Below, piece after piece: positions 43,231 through 51,553 of a stretch of DNA of 64,000 nucleotides. How positions within the stretch are numbered: the stretch's first letter is position 1; the number at the start of each line of letters is the position of its first letter. This DNA is from Hymenobacter metallilatus (GTDB lineage Bacteria > Bacteroidota > Bacteroidia > Cytophagales > Hymenobacteraceae). Location: the NCBI RefSeq assembly GCF_003944705.1, contig NZ_RWIS01000012.1, positions 124,001 to 188,000 of the forward strand, in the 5' to 3' direction. The notes beneath the pieces were generated by a model. That model was not told the DNA's origin. It made no database searches and saw only the letters and a list, made by a program, of their open reading frames with translations. The position numbers and the translations under genes were made by a program.

Positions 43231-43285
43231 TGCTGTTCCAAATGTTCGCCCCAGTTGTTCAACGACGAGACGCAAATATGCGTCT

Positions 43286-44422
43286 CTACGCCGTTGCGCC
43301 GGCCAGTACAGTCGCCAGCGTGTCAATATCCGCTTCCGAATTATACGAATGCACAATGAGCCGCAGCCGCTCCGTACCCACCGGCACCGTGGGCGAAACA
43401 ATGGCGCGCACATCGAAGCCGGCGGCCTGGGCAGCGGCGGCCACGGCCCGCACCCGGGCCGGACCGGAACTAACCTGGAAAAACACCGGGTGAATAACGT
43501 GACTTTCCGGCGGCACCCGCAGGCCTGGCACCGCGTTCAGCCGGGCTTTCAGGTAGTCAGACAACGCAAACAGCCGTGCCCGTTCCGGTTGCAGCGCGGG
43601 CAGCACTGCGTAGGCCGCCGCCAAGGCGGCCACCGTAAGCGGGGGCAGAGCGGTGGTGTAGATGAATGGCCGGCTGAAGCTCAGCAGGTAGTCGCGTAGC
43701 ACGGCCGGACCGGCCACAGCCGCGCCCTGACTACCCAACGCTTTGCCAAAGGTGAGGATGCGGGCAAACACGGCGTCTTCCAGTTTCAACTCCATCACTA
43801 ATCCTTCCCCGGCCGGACCGTAGAGGCCGTTGGTATGGGCCTCATCCACCACCAGATAAGCGCCCTGCTCTCGGCACAGCGCCGCCAGCTCCGGCAACGG
43901 AGCCATGTCGCCGTCCATGGAGTACAGCGCCTCCACGGCCACGAAAACTGCCCCGGTGGAGCGGGCCAGCTTGCGCCGCAAATCAGCCACGTCGTTGTGG
44001 CGGAAGCTCCAGGCGGTGGCGAAGGAGCCGCGGATGCCGTCTTTCACGGAGGCGTGGCTGGCGTCGTCGTACAGAATCGTGTCGCCGCGCTTGGGCACGG
44101 CGGCAAAGAACCCCAAGTTGGCCGCGTAACCGGAGTTGAACAGCAGCGCCGCCTCGGCGCGGTGGAAACGGGCCAGCGTGGTTTCCAGGGCCTCGGCGGC
44201 GGCGGAGTTGCCGGTGAGCAGGCGCGAGCCGGTGCTGCCGGCAGGTAGTTGGGCCGCAGCCTGCACGGCCGCCCGCACCTGCGGGTGCTGGCTTAGGCCC
44301 AGGTAGTCGTTGGAGCTGAAATCCACTAGCCCAGCTGCCGACAGCGTGAGGCGGCGGCGGGTGCCGGCAGCTTCACGGCGGGCCAGTTCATCGTGGAGGC
44401 GTTGGTGGAGTTGGTCGTTCAT
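43286..44422 (-). CDS. bioF: 8-amino-7-oxononanoate synthase
   Basis: The 378-residue alpha-oxoamine synthase condenses pimeloyl thioester with L-alanine. FSSNDYLGLSQHP, GSTGSRLLTGN, DDASHASVKDGIRGS, VEALYSMDGDMAPLPEL, VVDEAHTNGLYG and the PLP Lys227 in LTFGKALGSQGAA are family hallmarks. The length is normal. It is the second gene of the minus-strand operon after bioB, and a 37-bp palindrome fills the gap between them. Confidence 0.95.
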   Translation of the reverse strand: MNDQLHQRLHDELARREAAGTRRRLTLSAAGLVDFSSNDYLGLSQHPQVRAAVQAAAQLPAGSTGSRLLTGNSAAAEALETTLARFHRAEAALLFNSGYAANLGFFAAVPKRGDTILYDDASHASVKDGIRGSFATAWSFRHNDVADLRRKLARSTGAVFVAVEALYSMDGDMAPLPELAALCREQGAYLVVDEAHTNGLYGPAGEGLVMELKLEDAVFARILTFGKALGSQGAAVAGPAVLRDYLLSFSRPFIYTTALPPLTVAALAAAYAVLPALQPERARLFALSDYLKARLNAVPGLRVPPESHVIHPVFFQVSSGPARVRAVAAAAQAAGFDVRAIVSPTVPVGTERLRLIVHSYNSEADIDTLATVLAGATA

Positions 44423-44430
44423 ACGGGAAA

Positions 44431-44579
44431 CCTCACCCCCTAGCCCCCTCTCCTTGGGGAGAGGGGGGACTAACCTTTAGTTTTTAACTCTAATTTTTCT
44501 TCTTCCCAATAGCAACTAGCGCTAAAAACCTAGTTACTATTTCCCCCTCTCCCCAAGGAGAGGGGGCTAGGGGATGAGG
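44431..44579. repeat. 37-bp inverted repeat between bioB and bioF
   Basis: Arms 44431-44467 (begin CCTCACCCCCTAGCCCCCTC) and 44543-44579 are nearly perfect complements. The 75-base loop is AT-rich by local standards. The right arm ends one base before the bioB stop (44581). Confidence 0.9.
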
Positions 44580-44580
44580 T

Positions 44581-45582
44581 CTACGCCAATACTTCCTTGC
44601 CCAGCACAGTGGCGCCCTCGGGCACGTCCTTGAACGACTTACGGGGCTTGAGGCCGAGCAGAGCAAACATCTGCTTGTCAGCGTCGAAATCGGGGTTGGG
44701 TGTGGTCAGCAGCTTCTCGCCCGAGAAGATGGAGTTGGCACCGGCCAGGAAGCACAGGGCCTGCTCCGTAACGGGCATTTCCTGGCGGCCGGCCGAGAGA
44801 CGCACCATGGTGTGGGGCATCAGAATGCGGGCCGTGGCAATCATGCGCAGCATTTCCCACACGCTCACGCGGGGCTGGTCGGCCAGGGGCGTGCCTTCCA
44901 CAGGCACCAGGGCATTTACGGGCACACTCTCGGGGTGGGCGGGCAGGGTAGCCAGCGTGTGCAGCATGGCAATGCGGTCCTCGTCGGTTTCACCGAGGCC
45001 AATGATGCCACCCGAGCACACCGAAATGCCCGCCTTACGCACGTGCTCCAGGGTGTTCAGCCGGTCGTCGTAGGTGCGGGTCGTGATGATATCGTCGTAC
45101 TTCTCGCGGCTGGTGTCGAGGTTGTGGTTGTAAGCGTACAGGCCGGCCTGCTTGAGGCGCTCGGCCTGGTACTCGTTGAGCATTCCCAGGGTGCAGCACA
45201 CCTCCAGGCCCATGCCGTTTACCTGCTCCACCATCCCCAGCACCCGGTCGAAGTCCCGGTTGTCACGGATTTCGCGCCAGGCGGCGCCCATGCAGAAACG
45301 GGTGGAGCCGCCGTCTTTGGCGCGTTGGGCGGCGGCCAGTACCTCGGCATCGGGCAGCAGCTTATGGGCCTGCACGCCGGTGTGGTAGCGGGCCGCCTGG
45401 GGGCAGTAGGCGCAGTCTTCGGGGCAGCCGCCGGTTTTCACGCTCAGCAGGGTGCACACCTGCACCTCGCCGGTAGCCTGAGTTTGGGCATGTATGGCAG
45501 CAGCCTGCGTTACCAGTTCCAGAACGGGCTGGTTGTAAATGGCGTGTACTTCGTCGAGGGTCCAGTCAGTGCGGAGTGTCAT
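44581..45582 (-). CDS. bioB: Biotin synthase (radical SAM)
   Basis: The 333-residue enzyme inserts sulfur into dethiobiotin. The radical SAM cluster cysteines are Cys53, Cys57 and Cys60 in CPEDCAYC. The following YHTGVQAHKLL, RFCMGAAWRE, EVCCTLGML and GLYAYNHNLDTSREKYDDIITTRTYDDRL are typical, including the Arg/Asn ligands of the auxiliary [2Fe-2S] cluster region. I chose ATG 45582 (MTLRTDWTLDEV); the upstream frame to 45780 is non-conserved and crosses a terminator. It is the first gene of the biotin operon. Confidence 0.96.
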   Translation of the reverse strand: MTLRTDWTLDEVHAIYNQPVLELVTQAAAIHAQTQATGEVQVCTLLSVKTGGCPEDCAYCPQAARYHTGVQAHKLLPDAEVLAAAQRAKDGGSTRFCMGAAWREIRDNRDFDRVLGMVEQVNGMGLEVCCTLGMLNEYQAERLKQAGLYAYNHNLDTSREKYDDIITTRTYDDRLNTLEHVRKAGISVCSGGIIGLGETDEDRIAMLHTLATLPAHPESVPVNALVPVEGTPLADQPRVSVWEMLRMIATARILMPHTMVRLSAGRQEMPVTEQALCFLAGANSIFSGEKLLTTPNPDFDADKQMFALLGLKPRKSFKDVPEGATVLGKEVLA

Positions 45583-45629
45583 AGGGGCGGGAAGGGTTTC
45601 GGTGGTTGATGGTCGTTGTGCCAGAAAGC

Positions 45630-45672
45630 AAAACGGGGCGGCCCGCCGGAGCCGAAGCTGCCAGCGGGCCGC
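45630..45672 (-). terminator. Terminator before bioB, closing the upstream gene
   Basis: Arms GCGGCCCGC (45638-45646) and GCGGGCCGC (45664-45672). On the minus strand they are followed by CCCGTTTTGC. It lies about 32 bases after the stop of the gene 45704-46423, and sets the bioB transcript apart. Confidence 0.75.
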
Positions 45673-45703
45673 AAGATACACGAGAAGCGGATTTGTAGAT
45701 GAG

Positions 45704-46423
45704 TCAGTGCGTAGTTCCATCCGCCAGGAGGCCCGTGACCAGCGTGTGAGCCTGAGAAATTGCCTGGGTAAATTCCTCATTGCACGGTTCTTGCTGAAAG
45801 AAGCCGGCTTCCAGCACCGAAGCCTGTTGGCTCAGCCACCGACGGAGCGTGAGCATACTGTGCGCTGCGGTATCGGGAGTGAGCACCTGAATGTGCTTTT
45901 CCAAGTCGGGAAGATGTGGAATAATACGCACGAGGTTTTCAAAAGCCCAATCGGTTTCGGCCGGCTGCCACGCTTGCAACAAGGGTTCTAGTGAGCCGGT
46001 CAGTCGAACTAGCCAGCCTATTAGTTCCTCCTCGAAAAAGCATTCGTGCTGAATATGCTGCGCCCACCAGGCCCGCAGTACTTGCCGAACGGCGCCTTTT
46101 TCCGCCTCGGGCCAACCATCCCAGCCGGCATACAGCATCTTGTCGAAAAAAGCATCCTTCTCCAGCTCTGAGTCTGGGCATAGCAGCAATTCCAGCAGCC
46201 GGGGTAAGAAATACCGGAAGTCGGCCGCATTTCCCCAGGTCGTTATTGCCTTGAAAGCATAGCGCCGCAGCTGTTTTTCGCTGAGGTATGCCAGCGGCAC
46301 GGTGAACAGCACCCGGTTTTCTTCGCTACTGATGCAGCAGGGGCAGGCATCCGGCGGCTGACGAAGCCGATGAGTAGAAAACCAGGCATACAGGGCAGTA
46401 ATTACTTCAGCTAAAGCTGGCAT
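45704..46423 (-). CDS. Helical protein of unknown function with CPCC motif
   Basis: The 239-residue protein starts at ATG 46423 (MPALAEVITALYAWFSTHRLRQPPDACPCCISSEENRVLF). It is rich in aromatic and charged residues, and mostly helical (FRYFLPRLLELLLCPDSELEKDAFFDKMLYAGWDGWPEAEKGAVRQVLRAWWAQHI). The CPCC motif could bind metal. The pattern is similar to uncharacterised Bacteroidota cytosolic proteins, and I do not recognise a function. It lies 20 bases after the acetyltransferase gene on the same strand. The longer frame to 46588 overlaps that gene and is rejected. Confidence 0.65.
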   Translation of the reverse strand: MPALAEVITALYAWFSTHRLRQPPDACPCCISSEENRVLFTVPLAYLSEKQLRRYAFKAITTWGNAADFRYFLPRLLELLLCPDSELEKDAFFDKMLYAGWDGWPEAEKGAVRQVLRAWWAQHIQHECFFEEELIGWLVRLTGSLEPLLQAWQPAETDWAFENLVRIIPHLPDLEKHIQVLTPDTAAHSMLTLRRWLSQQASVLEAGFFQQEPCNEEFTQAISQAHTLVTGLLADGTTH

Positions 46424-46443
46424 TTCAGAGTCGGCTGCTCTAT

Positions 46444-46989
46444 TCACAGCGTCCGAATTACCCGACAAGGGTTGCCCACGGCCACCACACCGGCCGGAAT
46501 GTTGCGCGTGACTACACTGCCCGCGCCAATGGTAGTGCCTGCCCCAATCGTTACGCCGGGCAGCACCAGCACGCCCGCGCCCAGCCACACATTGTCCCCG
46601 ATGCTGATGGGCTGGGCAAACTCCCAGCCTGCAATGCGCGGCACTACCTCTACCGGGTGCCCGGCCGTGCTCAGCACCACGTTGGGGGCCACAAACACGT
46701 TGTCGCCGATGGTTACCGGGGCGCAGTCGAGCACGGTGAAATTATAGTTAGCGTAGAAATTCCGCCCCAGCCGGATGTTGTAGCCATAGTCGCAGCGGAA
46801 AGGCGCTTCAATGTGGGCGTCGGTTTCGTAGCCCAGCAGCTCGGCCAGTACCTGCCGGTTCAGGGCCACGGGCTCCTGGTTGTAGCGGTGGCAGAGCTGT
46901 TTGGCGTGCAGGCGCTCGGCTACCAGCTCCGGGTCGTTGGCAAGGTAGAGCTCACCGGCCAGCATCTGTTGTTTCGGCGTCAGGCTCAT
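46444..46989 (-). CDS. Maltose/galactoside O-acetyltransferase-like protein
   Basis: The 181-residue left-handed beta-helix acetyltransferase has the N-terminal Mac domain (KQQMLAGELYLANDPELVAERLHAKQLCHRYN) and hexapeptide repeats with the catalytic-loop His in STAGHPVEV. The CoA-binding end is IGAGTTIGAGSVVTRNIPAGVVAVGNPCRVIR. It transfers acetyl from acetyl-CoA to a sugar. The start is ATG 46989; the upstream ORF extension is not family-like. The physiological substrate is unknown. Confidence 0.92.
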   Translation of the reverse strand: MSLTPKQQMLAGELYLANDPELVAERLHAKQLCHRYNQEPVALNRQVLAELLGYETDAHIEAPFRCDYGYNIRLGRNFYANYNFTVLDCAPVTIGDNVFVAPNVVLSTAGHPVEVVPRIAGWEFAQPISIGDNVWLGAGVLVLPGVTIGAGTTIGAGSVVTRNIPAGVVAVGNPCRVIRTL

Positions 46990-47109
46990 AGCCAAATTCA
47001 GGATTGGGTTGTTAAATGCGTGTGGTATAGTTTGCGTATGCCAGAGCCAGTGCAACATACTCGGGGATACGCAAACTACACTGTTCACGCTACTTACCGT
47101 TTCTGCTGA

Positions 47110-47532
47110 TTACGCCCGAAACGGCGTCTCGGGCTCCGGAGAGGCCGTTGTTTTAGCGTCGCGGGTATTTTTCTGCACCGCAATGGCCCCAAACAAACTC
47201 AGCAGGAAAGCCATGGCGTAGAAGCCTTTTTCGCTGAGCAACAATGTAGCGTTCCACAGGCCCACCGTGAGCAGGGCAATGGCCAGAATGGTGGAAAACC
47301 AGCTCAACCCGTAGTAGATGCCCGTTACGGGAATGCCCTCTAGCTGGTCGCGCACCGACTTTTGCAAAGAAATTCCCGAAAACAGTCCGTACATAAGCAC
47401 GGTGAAATAGTACCCTTTCTCATTCAGGGCCATTTGGGCATTCCAGAGCCCGATGATAAAGGCAGCCATGCCGGCCAGCAAAGCAAACCAGGAAGCAGCA
47501 ATAAAGGCATTAGAAGGTTTGGCAGTGTTCAT
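47110..47532 (-). CDS. yiaA: YiaA/YiaB-family inner membrane protein
   Basis: The 140-residue protein has two tandem YiaAB repeats of two helices each: NAFIAASWFALLAGMAAFIIGLWNAQMALNEKGYYFTVLMYGLFSGISLQKSVRD and GIYYGLSWFSTILAIALLTVGLWNATLLLSEKGFYAMAFLLSLFGAIAVQKNTRD. LGLWNA, EKGFY and QKxxRD are the repeat signatures. Function is unknown in the family; it is often linked to stress and oxidative conditions. A perfect TATGTTTG box lies 58 bases upstream. Confidence 0.9.
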   Translation of the reverse strand: MNTAKPSNAFIAASWFALLAGMAAFIIGLWNAQMALNEKGYYFTVLMYGLFSGISLQKSVRDQLEGIPVTGIYYGLSWFSTILAIALLTVGLWNATLLLSEKGFYAMAFLLSLFGAIAVQKNTRDAKTTASPEPETPFRA

Positions 47533-47589
47533 GGTGAAGTAAGGTAGAGCAGTGAAAAACAGCCCGGACGTTTCCTCCGTCCGACCCTT

Positions 47590-47597
47590 CAAACATA
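47590..47597 (-). promoter_or_regulatory. Promoter -7 box of yiaA
   Basis: The minus strand reads TATGTTTG, a perfect TAnnTTTG match, giving a leader of about 50 bases to ATG 47532. A clean -33 TTG is not seen at the usual spacing. Confidence 0.5.
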
Positions 47598-47827
47598 GCA
47601 GGGAAACTATACCGCTACGCATACCACCATTTTCGCGGTTCAGACTTTTGAAGCAGCCATGATGGCGGATCGTAACTCAGTCAAATTTTTACTTGTAAGT
47701 TGTTATAATAGCATTTGAAATACGTTAAGGCATGTTTTTATTGAGCTGCGCAAGAAATGACAACCAGCAGCTTCGCGTGTCATCAGATATTTCAGCAAGC
47801 CTAATCAGTCACTGAGCACCGCAATAA

Positions 47828-47866
47828 AAAGCCCCGGGCCACCTCAACTGAGGCAGCCCGGGGCTT
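47828..47866 (-). terminator. Rho-independent terminator of the pseudouridine synthase gene
   Basis: AAAGCCCCGGGC (47828-47839) and GCCCGGGGCTTT (47855-47866) form a 12-bp stem, followed on the minus strand by TTATTGC. It lies 95 bases after the stop. Confidence 0.88.
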
Positions 47867-47961
47867 TCACGTAATCAATCAGCTCTTGGGTCGCTTGGAA
47901 TGCGCGTTGCGGCGGTAGGATACAGCAAGCGCTACGCATTACGGCCGCAATGCGCCCGGCC

Positions 47962-49086
47962 TTACCGCTTGCCGGGGCGGCTGGCTCCGCGGGAACCGCG
48001 CGTGGTGGTTTTGCCTTTGGGGGAAGCCGCCGGTCCTTTGCCGGGGCCGGCGCTGCGGGGCCGGGCGCTGGCCGGGCGGCCGGGTTTTTTGGGGCCAGCT
48101 CCATCGGGCCGCACAATGCCGCCCCCGGCCGGCCGGCCCGGGCCCGTAGGCCAGGCCGGCGTTTCGGCCGGGTTGGTGGTTTTGGCGGCGGGCTTGGCGG
48201 CGCGGGCCGCAGCTACTTTCTTGCGGGTGGGTTTTTCTACCCAGGCACCGGCCGGCCGCTCCTGGTCGGGGCGGGCTGAGGGGGCTTTGGGGGCACCCTG
48301 GCGGGCGGGGCGGTCGGCCCAGAACTCGGCGGTGGAGGGGCGCTTGCGGCGGCGCGGGCTGCTGCCGTCGTCGGTACCGCTGGAATCCTTGATCATCTCA
48401 AACAGCACCTTCAACTCCTTCTCGCGCAGCTCCCGCCACTCGCCCACACCCAGGCCCTTCACGTTGATGTTCATCACCCGAATGCGCTCCAGCTGCACCA
48501 CCTCGTAGCCGAAGTACTCGCACATGCGCCGGATCTGGCGGTTGAGGCCTTGCACCAGCGTAATGCGAAAAATATAAGGTGTCTCCTTCGACACCTTGCA
48601 GGGCTTGGTCATTACCCCACCCAGCGGCACGCCGCTGGCCATGCCTTCAATGAACAGCTCGTTGATAGGCTTATCCACCATCACAATGTATTCCTTCTCG
48701 TGCTGGTTGCCGGCCCGCAGGATTTTGTTCACGATGTCGCCGTTGCTGGTCAGCAGGATCAGGCCCTGCGACTCCTTATCCAGGCGGCCGATGGGGAAGA
48801 TGCGCACCGAGTGCTTAATGGCCCGGATGATGTTGTCCTTGATGCCGGTATCGGTGGTGGCAATGATTCCGGGGGGCTTGTTGTAGGCAATGTACACGGC
48901 ATCTTCCTCGGCCCGGGGCTCAATGAGGTTGCCGTTTACCACCACGCGGTCCTTGCTGGTCACCTGGTCGCCGATGCTGGCCCGCTTGCCGTTCACGAAC
49001 ACGTTGCCCTGCTCGATGTGGCGGTCGGCTTCCCGGCGGGAGCAGACGCCACTTTCGCTGATGTATTTATTGAGTCGGGTTGCCAT
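47962..49086 (-). CDS. rluF: 23S rRNA pseudouridine synthase, RluF-like, with disordered C-terminal tail
   Basis: The 374-residue protein starts with an S4 RNA-binding domain (TRLNKYISESGVCSRREADRHIEQGNVFVNGKRA). An RsuA/RluB/E/F-type catalytic domain follows, with Asp103 in FPIGRLDKESQGLILLTSNGD and the C-terminal PYIFRITLVQGLNRQIRRMCEYFGYEVVQLERIRVM. RluF modifies U2604 of 23S rRNA. The last ~125 residues are a Pro/Ala/Lys/Arg-rich low-complexity tail (RRRKRPSTAEF ... TTTRGSRGASRPGKR), longer than in typical RluF, which may bind RNA. The start is ATG 49086; the ORF start at 49194 lies in non-coding sequence. Confidence 0.9.
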   Translation of the reverse strand: MATRLNKYISESGVCSRREADRHIEQGNVFVNGKRASIGDQVTSKDRVVVNGNLIEPRAEEDAVYIAYNKPPGIIATTDTGIKDNIIRAIKHSVRIFPIGRLDKESQGLILLTSNGDIVNKILRAGNQHEKEYIVMVDKPINELFIEGMASGVPLGGVMTKPCKVSKETPYIFRITLVQGLNRQIRRMCEYFGYEVVQLERIRVMNINVKGLGVGEWRELREKELKVLFEMIKDSSGTDDGSSPRRRKRPSTAEFWADRPARQGAPKAPSARPDQERPAGAWVEKPTRKKVAAARAAKPAAKTTNPAETPAWPTGPGRPAGGGIVRPDGAGPKKPGRPASARPRSAGPGKGPAASPKGKTTTRGSRGASRPGKR

Positions 49087-49205
49087 GAGGTTGGTGCTTA
49101 GATACTTGGGCAGGCGGGTAAAAAACAGGCTGCCGGCCCCCTGAAGGGTCGGCAGCCTGCAAAGATACGGCATACGCGGCGCCCGGCGGTGCACCGGCCC
49201 AAGGT

Positions 49206-49544
49206 TCAGGTAAAAAACGCAAACAGCGCCGTTTCCAGCGCTGCCGGCAACACCGGGGGCGTAACGGTGCGCAGCGCCTGCGCCTGGCTACCCCCGGCGG
49301 GCTCGAAAGTGCCTTCCGTGGCATCGAACCGCAGCCGACCCTGGGTGAATTCGCGGCGGTGCACCTCGCCCTCGGTGCTCATCGAAACAAAGCCCAACTG
49401 GCTGAGCTGGCCGCTGGCCTTATCGAAATACAGCCAGAAGTACACGTTGCTGGGGTTCTGGCTCTGCACATCTAGGCGCTTGATTTCAAAAATGGTGGCC
49501 GACTCGGCTTCGAGCAAAAAAAGGGGGCGGTAAGGGAAGGTCAT
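49206..49544 (-). CDS. Conserved-looking small cytosolic protein, hypothetical
   Basis: The 112-residue protein reads MTFPYRPLFLLEAESATIFEIKRLDVQSQNPSNVYFWLYFDKASGQLSQLGF with alternating hydrophobic strands, then STEGEVHRREFTQGRLRFDATEGTFEP. It looks like a small beta-sheet domain (tetratricopeptide- and signal-free). It lies 119 bases upstream of the rluF gene on the same strand. No function recognised. Confidence 0.6.
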   Translation of the reverse strand: MTFPYRPLFLLEAESATIFEIKRLDVQSQNPSNVYFWLYFDKASGQLSQLGFVSMSTEGEVHRREFTQGRLRFDATEGTFEPAGGSQAQALRTVTPPVLPAALETALFAFFT

Positions 49545-49652
49545 GGGAGTAAAAGTGCGCAGTTGACTTGCAAATAGGCAAGCTTGGCCACAAAGTACGG
49601 TTACGTGCCTAGTGGATGCATCCTAAAAGGTGCTATCAGTTGGAAATCTTGC

Positions 49653-50447
49653 CTAATAGGTAAAAGTTCGTTTGGCAATGAGCACCTTGCGGCCCTGGCG
49701 GAGCAGGTAGCGGTGAGTCCAAGGGCCCCGTTTCGAGTAATCATAGCTGTATTCCGGCTGGTCGCCGGAATTATCCAGCCACCAGTTGCCGGGTGATTTA
49801 GGAACTACGGAACGGTATTCTTTGGTCAGGTTGCCTTGGGCGTTGTACTGGTAGGTGGTGGTGAATACCGTGGTGTCTTTCTCACCGTATTCGGTGCGGC
49901 GGTAGTTGGTTATCAGGTCGTTGGCGTAGGTGAGTTCGGTTAGCTCGTTTACCTCACGCCTTAACCCTTTCGATTTGGTGAACTTGACTGGGCGGTTAGC
50001 GGAGTCGAATTCCAGATTATGGGACACGTACATCGTATCTGAGTCGGATAATCCAATTTCACGAATAATACGGGCAGAATCGGGGCTGTACTGGTAACTG
50101 TATTGGAAAATCTGAACCCGCTTATCATCAGTAGTTACAGTTCTTTCCTGGCCTAACTTATGGCGACTGGTAAAAGAGTATTGCTCAAGTAAATTGAGCT
50201 TTCGATGATGATAAGTCCGGCTCTCAATGGCCCAGCCTTGTTCATCGAGCGTGTATTCGGCCCAAAAACCGCTTGGTCCCCGGCCAAAAGCCTCTACTTT
50301 CACTCGTTTGGCCCCAGGGAAATGTTCGTCCCGTACGTCGAATTCCTGCGCCTGCGCCACCGATGACACCAGTTGAAACAAGCTGGTGAGCAACACGAAC
50401 AAGCGTGCGTTCTGGAGATAGGCGGATATAAGATAAGTGCGCAACAA
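49653..50447 (-). CDS. Secreted protein with RHS/YD-like beta repeats, unknown function
   Basis: The ~264-residue product has a signal peptide (LRTYLISAYLQNARLFVLLTSLFQLVSSVAQAQ). The mature part is rich in aromatic beta strands (RVQIFQYSYQYSPDSARIIREI, VFTTTYQYNAQGNLTKEYRSVV, DQPEYSYDYSKRGPWTHRYLL), like YD-repeat or WG-type secreted proteins. There is no ATG in a good place: the ORF ATG at 50537 lies inside the upstream hydrolase gene. A TTG at 50447 gives a proper signal peptide and is my choice, with low certainty. It lies downstream of the lipoprotein hydrolase on the same strand. Confidence 0.6.
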   Translation of the reverse strand: MLRTYLISAYLQNARLFVLLTSLFQLVSSVAQAQEFDVRDEHFPGAKRVKVEAFGRGPSGFWAEYTLDEQGWAIESRTYHHRKLNLLEQYSFTSRHKLGQERTVTTDDKRVQIFQYSYQYSPDSARIIREIGLSDSDTMYVSHNLEFDSANRPVKFTKSKGLRREVNELTELTYANDLITNYRRTEYGEKDTTVFTTTYQYNAQGNLTKEYRSVVPKSPGNWWLDNSGDQPEYSYDYSKRGPWTHRYLLRQGRKVLIAKRTFTY

Positions 50448-50491
50448 GCTGCTTATATAGGTATTGAGGCTGTGAATGAATCCATGCTGAA

Positions 50492-51553
50492 TTACAGCTT
50501 CACCGTCTTCTCGCCCCGGTCCACGGCGTGGAGCCATTTAGTGAGGCCGCGCATGTAGGTAGGTTGGTCGTCGTAGAAGCTCATGTGCGAGCCATTGGGG
50601 CAGATGAGGGCGGTGCCGTGCTGCACCTTTTCGGCCACCATGCGCATGTGCGCGGGGTCCATGGTGTCGTACTTGCCACCAATGCTGAGCACCGGCACCC
50701 GCAGCTTCGGCAGGTCGGGCACGCGGTTCCAGCGCAGCAGCTTACCCGAAACGCCAAACTCGCTGGGGCCCTGCATGGTCACGTAGAGCGACTGATTCAT
50801 TTTGGCGAAGGAGCGGGTTACAGGCTCGGGCCACTCGGCGGGGGGGCGGCGCAGAATGTGCTCGGCGTAAAAATTAGGGAGTAGCAGCTCCATGTAGCGC
50901 GGATTCTGGAAGTCCTGGCGCGCCTCAATGGCCCGGATTTCCCGGAGCACCTCGGGTTTGAACTGCGGGGCCAGTACCTCTTCCGCGTACCGGCCATAGT
51001 CGGGCACGCTCATCATCATATTGCTGATGACGAGGCCTTTCAGGTGCTGCTGATACTTGAGGGCATACTCAGCGGCCAGAATACCGCCCCAACTGTGGCC
51101 CAGCACCACGAAGTTGCTGCTATCCAGGTGCAGGGCCTGGCGCACCTGCTCCACTTCCTCCACGTAGCGCGGCAGGCTCCACATGGCAGTATCTTTGGGG
51201 TTGTCGGAGTTGCCGCAGCCCAGCTGGTCGTAGTAGATGATTTCCACACCTTCCCGGGGCAGGAAACTTTCCATGCACTCAAAGTACTCGTGCGTGGCTC
51301 CCGGCCCGCCATTGAGCAGCAGCAGCTTCAGGCGCGGGTTGCTACCAATGCGCTTGGTCCAGACGTTGAATTTGCCCTTGGGCGTGCTGATGGGCACTAT
51401 CTGCACCCCGCCGGTTTGCAGCTGGGTGGTATCGGGGGCGGGGAAGTAGCTGGCGAGAGTAGGGGCGTCGGGGGCGGTGGGGCCTTGCTGGGAGCAGGCG
51501 CCGAGTGCCATGCTTAGGAGGCCAACAGTACAGGCATGTAGCAGTTTTTTCAT
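50492..51553 (-). CDS. Lipoprotein alpha/beta-hydrolase, proline iminopeptidase-like (S33)
   Basis: The 353-residue protein has a lipoprotein signal ending ALGACSQQ. It then carries the S33 peptidase pattern: LLLNGGPGATHEYFECM, IIYYDQLGCGNSDNP, Ser in GHSWGGILAAEYALKY, Asp in SIGGKYDTMDP and His in NGSHMSFYDD. Proline iminopeptidases of this type release N-terminal proline; the anchored, exported form would act in the periplasm. The start is ATG 51553, supported by a textbook promoter 30 bases upstream. Confidence 0.88.
   Translation of the reverse strand: MKKLLHACTVGLLSMALGACSQQGPTAPDAPTLASYFPAPDTTQLQTGGVQIVPISTPKGKFNVWTKRIGSNPRLKLLLLNGGPGATHEYFECMESFLPREGVEIIYYDQLGCGNSDNPKDTAMWSLPRYVEEVEQVRQALHLDSSNFVVLGHSWGGILAAEYALKYQQHLKGLVISNMMMSVPDYGRYAEEVLAPQFKPEVLREIRAIEARQDFQNPRYMELLLPNFYAEHILRRPPAEWPEPVTRSFAKMNQSLYVTMQGPSEFGVSGKLLRWNRVPDLPKLRVPVLSIGGKYDTMDPAHMRMVAEKVQHGTALICPNGSHMSFYDDQPTYMRGLTKWLHAVDRGEKTVKL

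Larger units (their letters stand above)
47533..47961. other. Intergenic region between yiaA and the pseudouridine synthase gene
   Basis: It holds the yiaA promoter near 47590-47597, an AT-rich stretch with ATGACAACCAGC and CATTTGAAATACG (47680-47790), and the terminator at 47828-47866. The stretch 47869-47961 is the downstream tail of the minus-strand gene. No gene was recognised. Confidence 0.5.

Noticed and set aside
49653..50537. Start at ATG 50537 for the YD-repeat-like secreted protein
   Set aside because: It would place a basic non-signal leader within the hydrolase coding region; a TTG at 50447 gives a sensible signal peptide.
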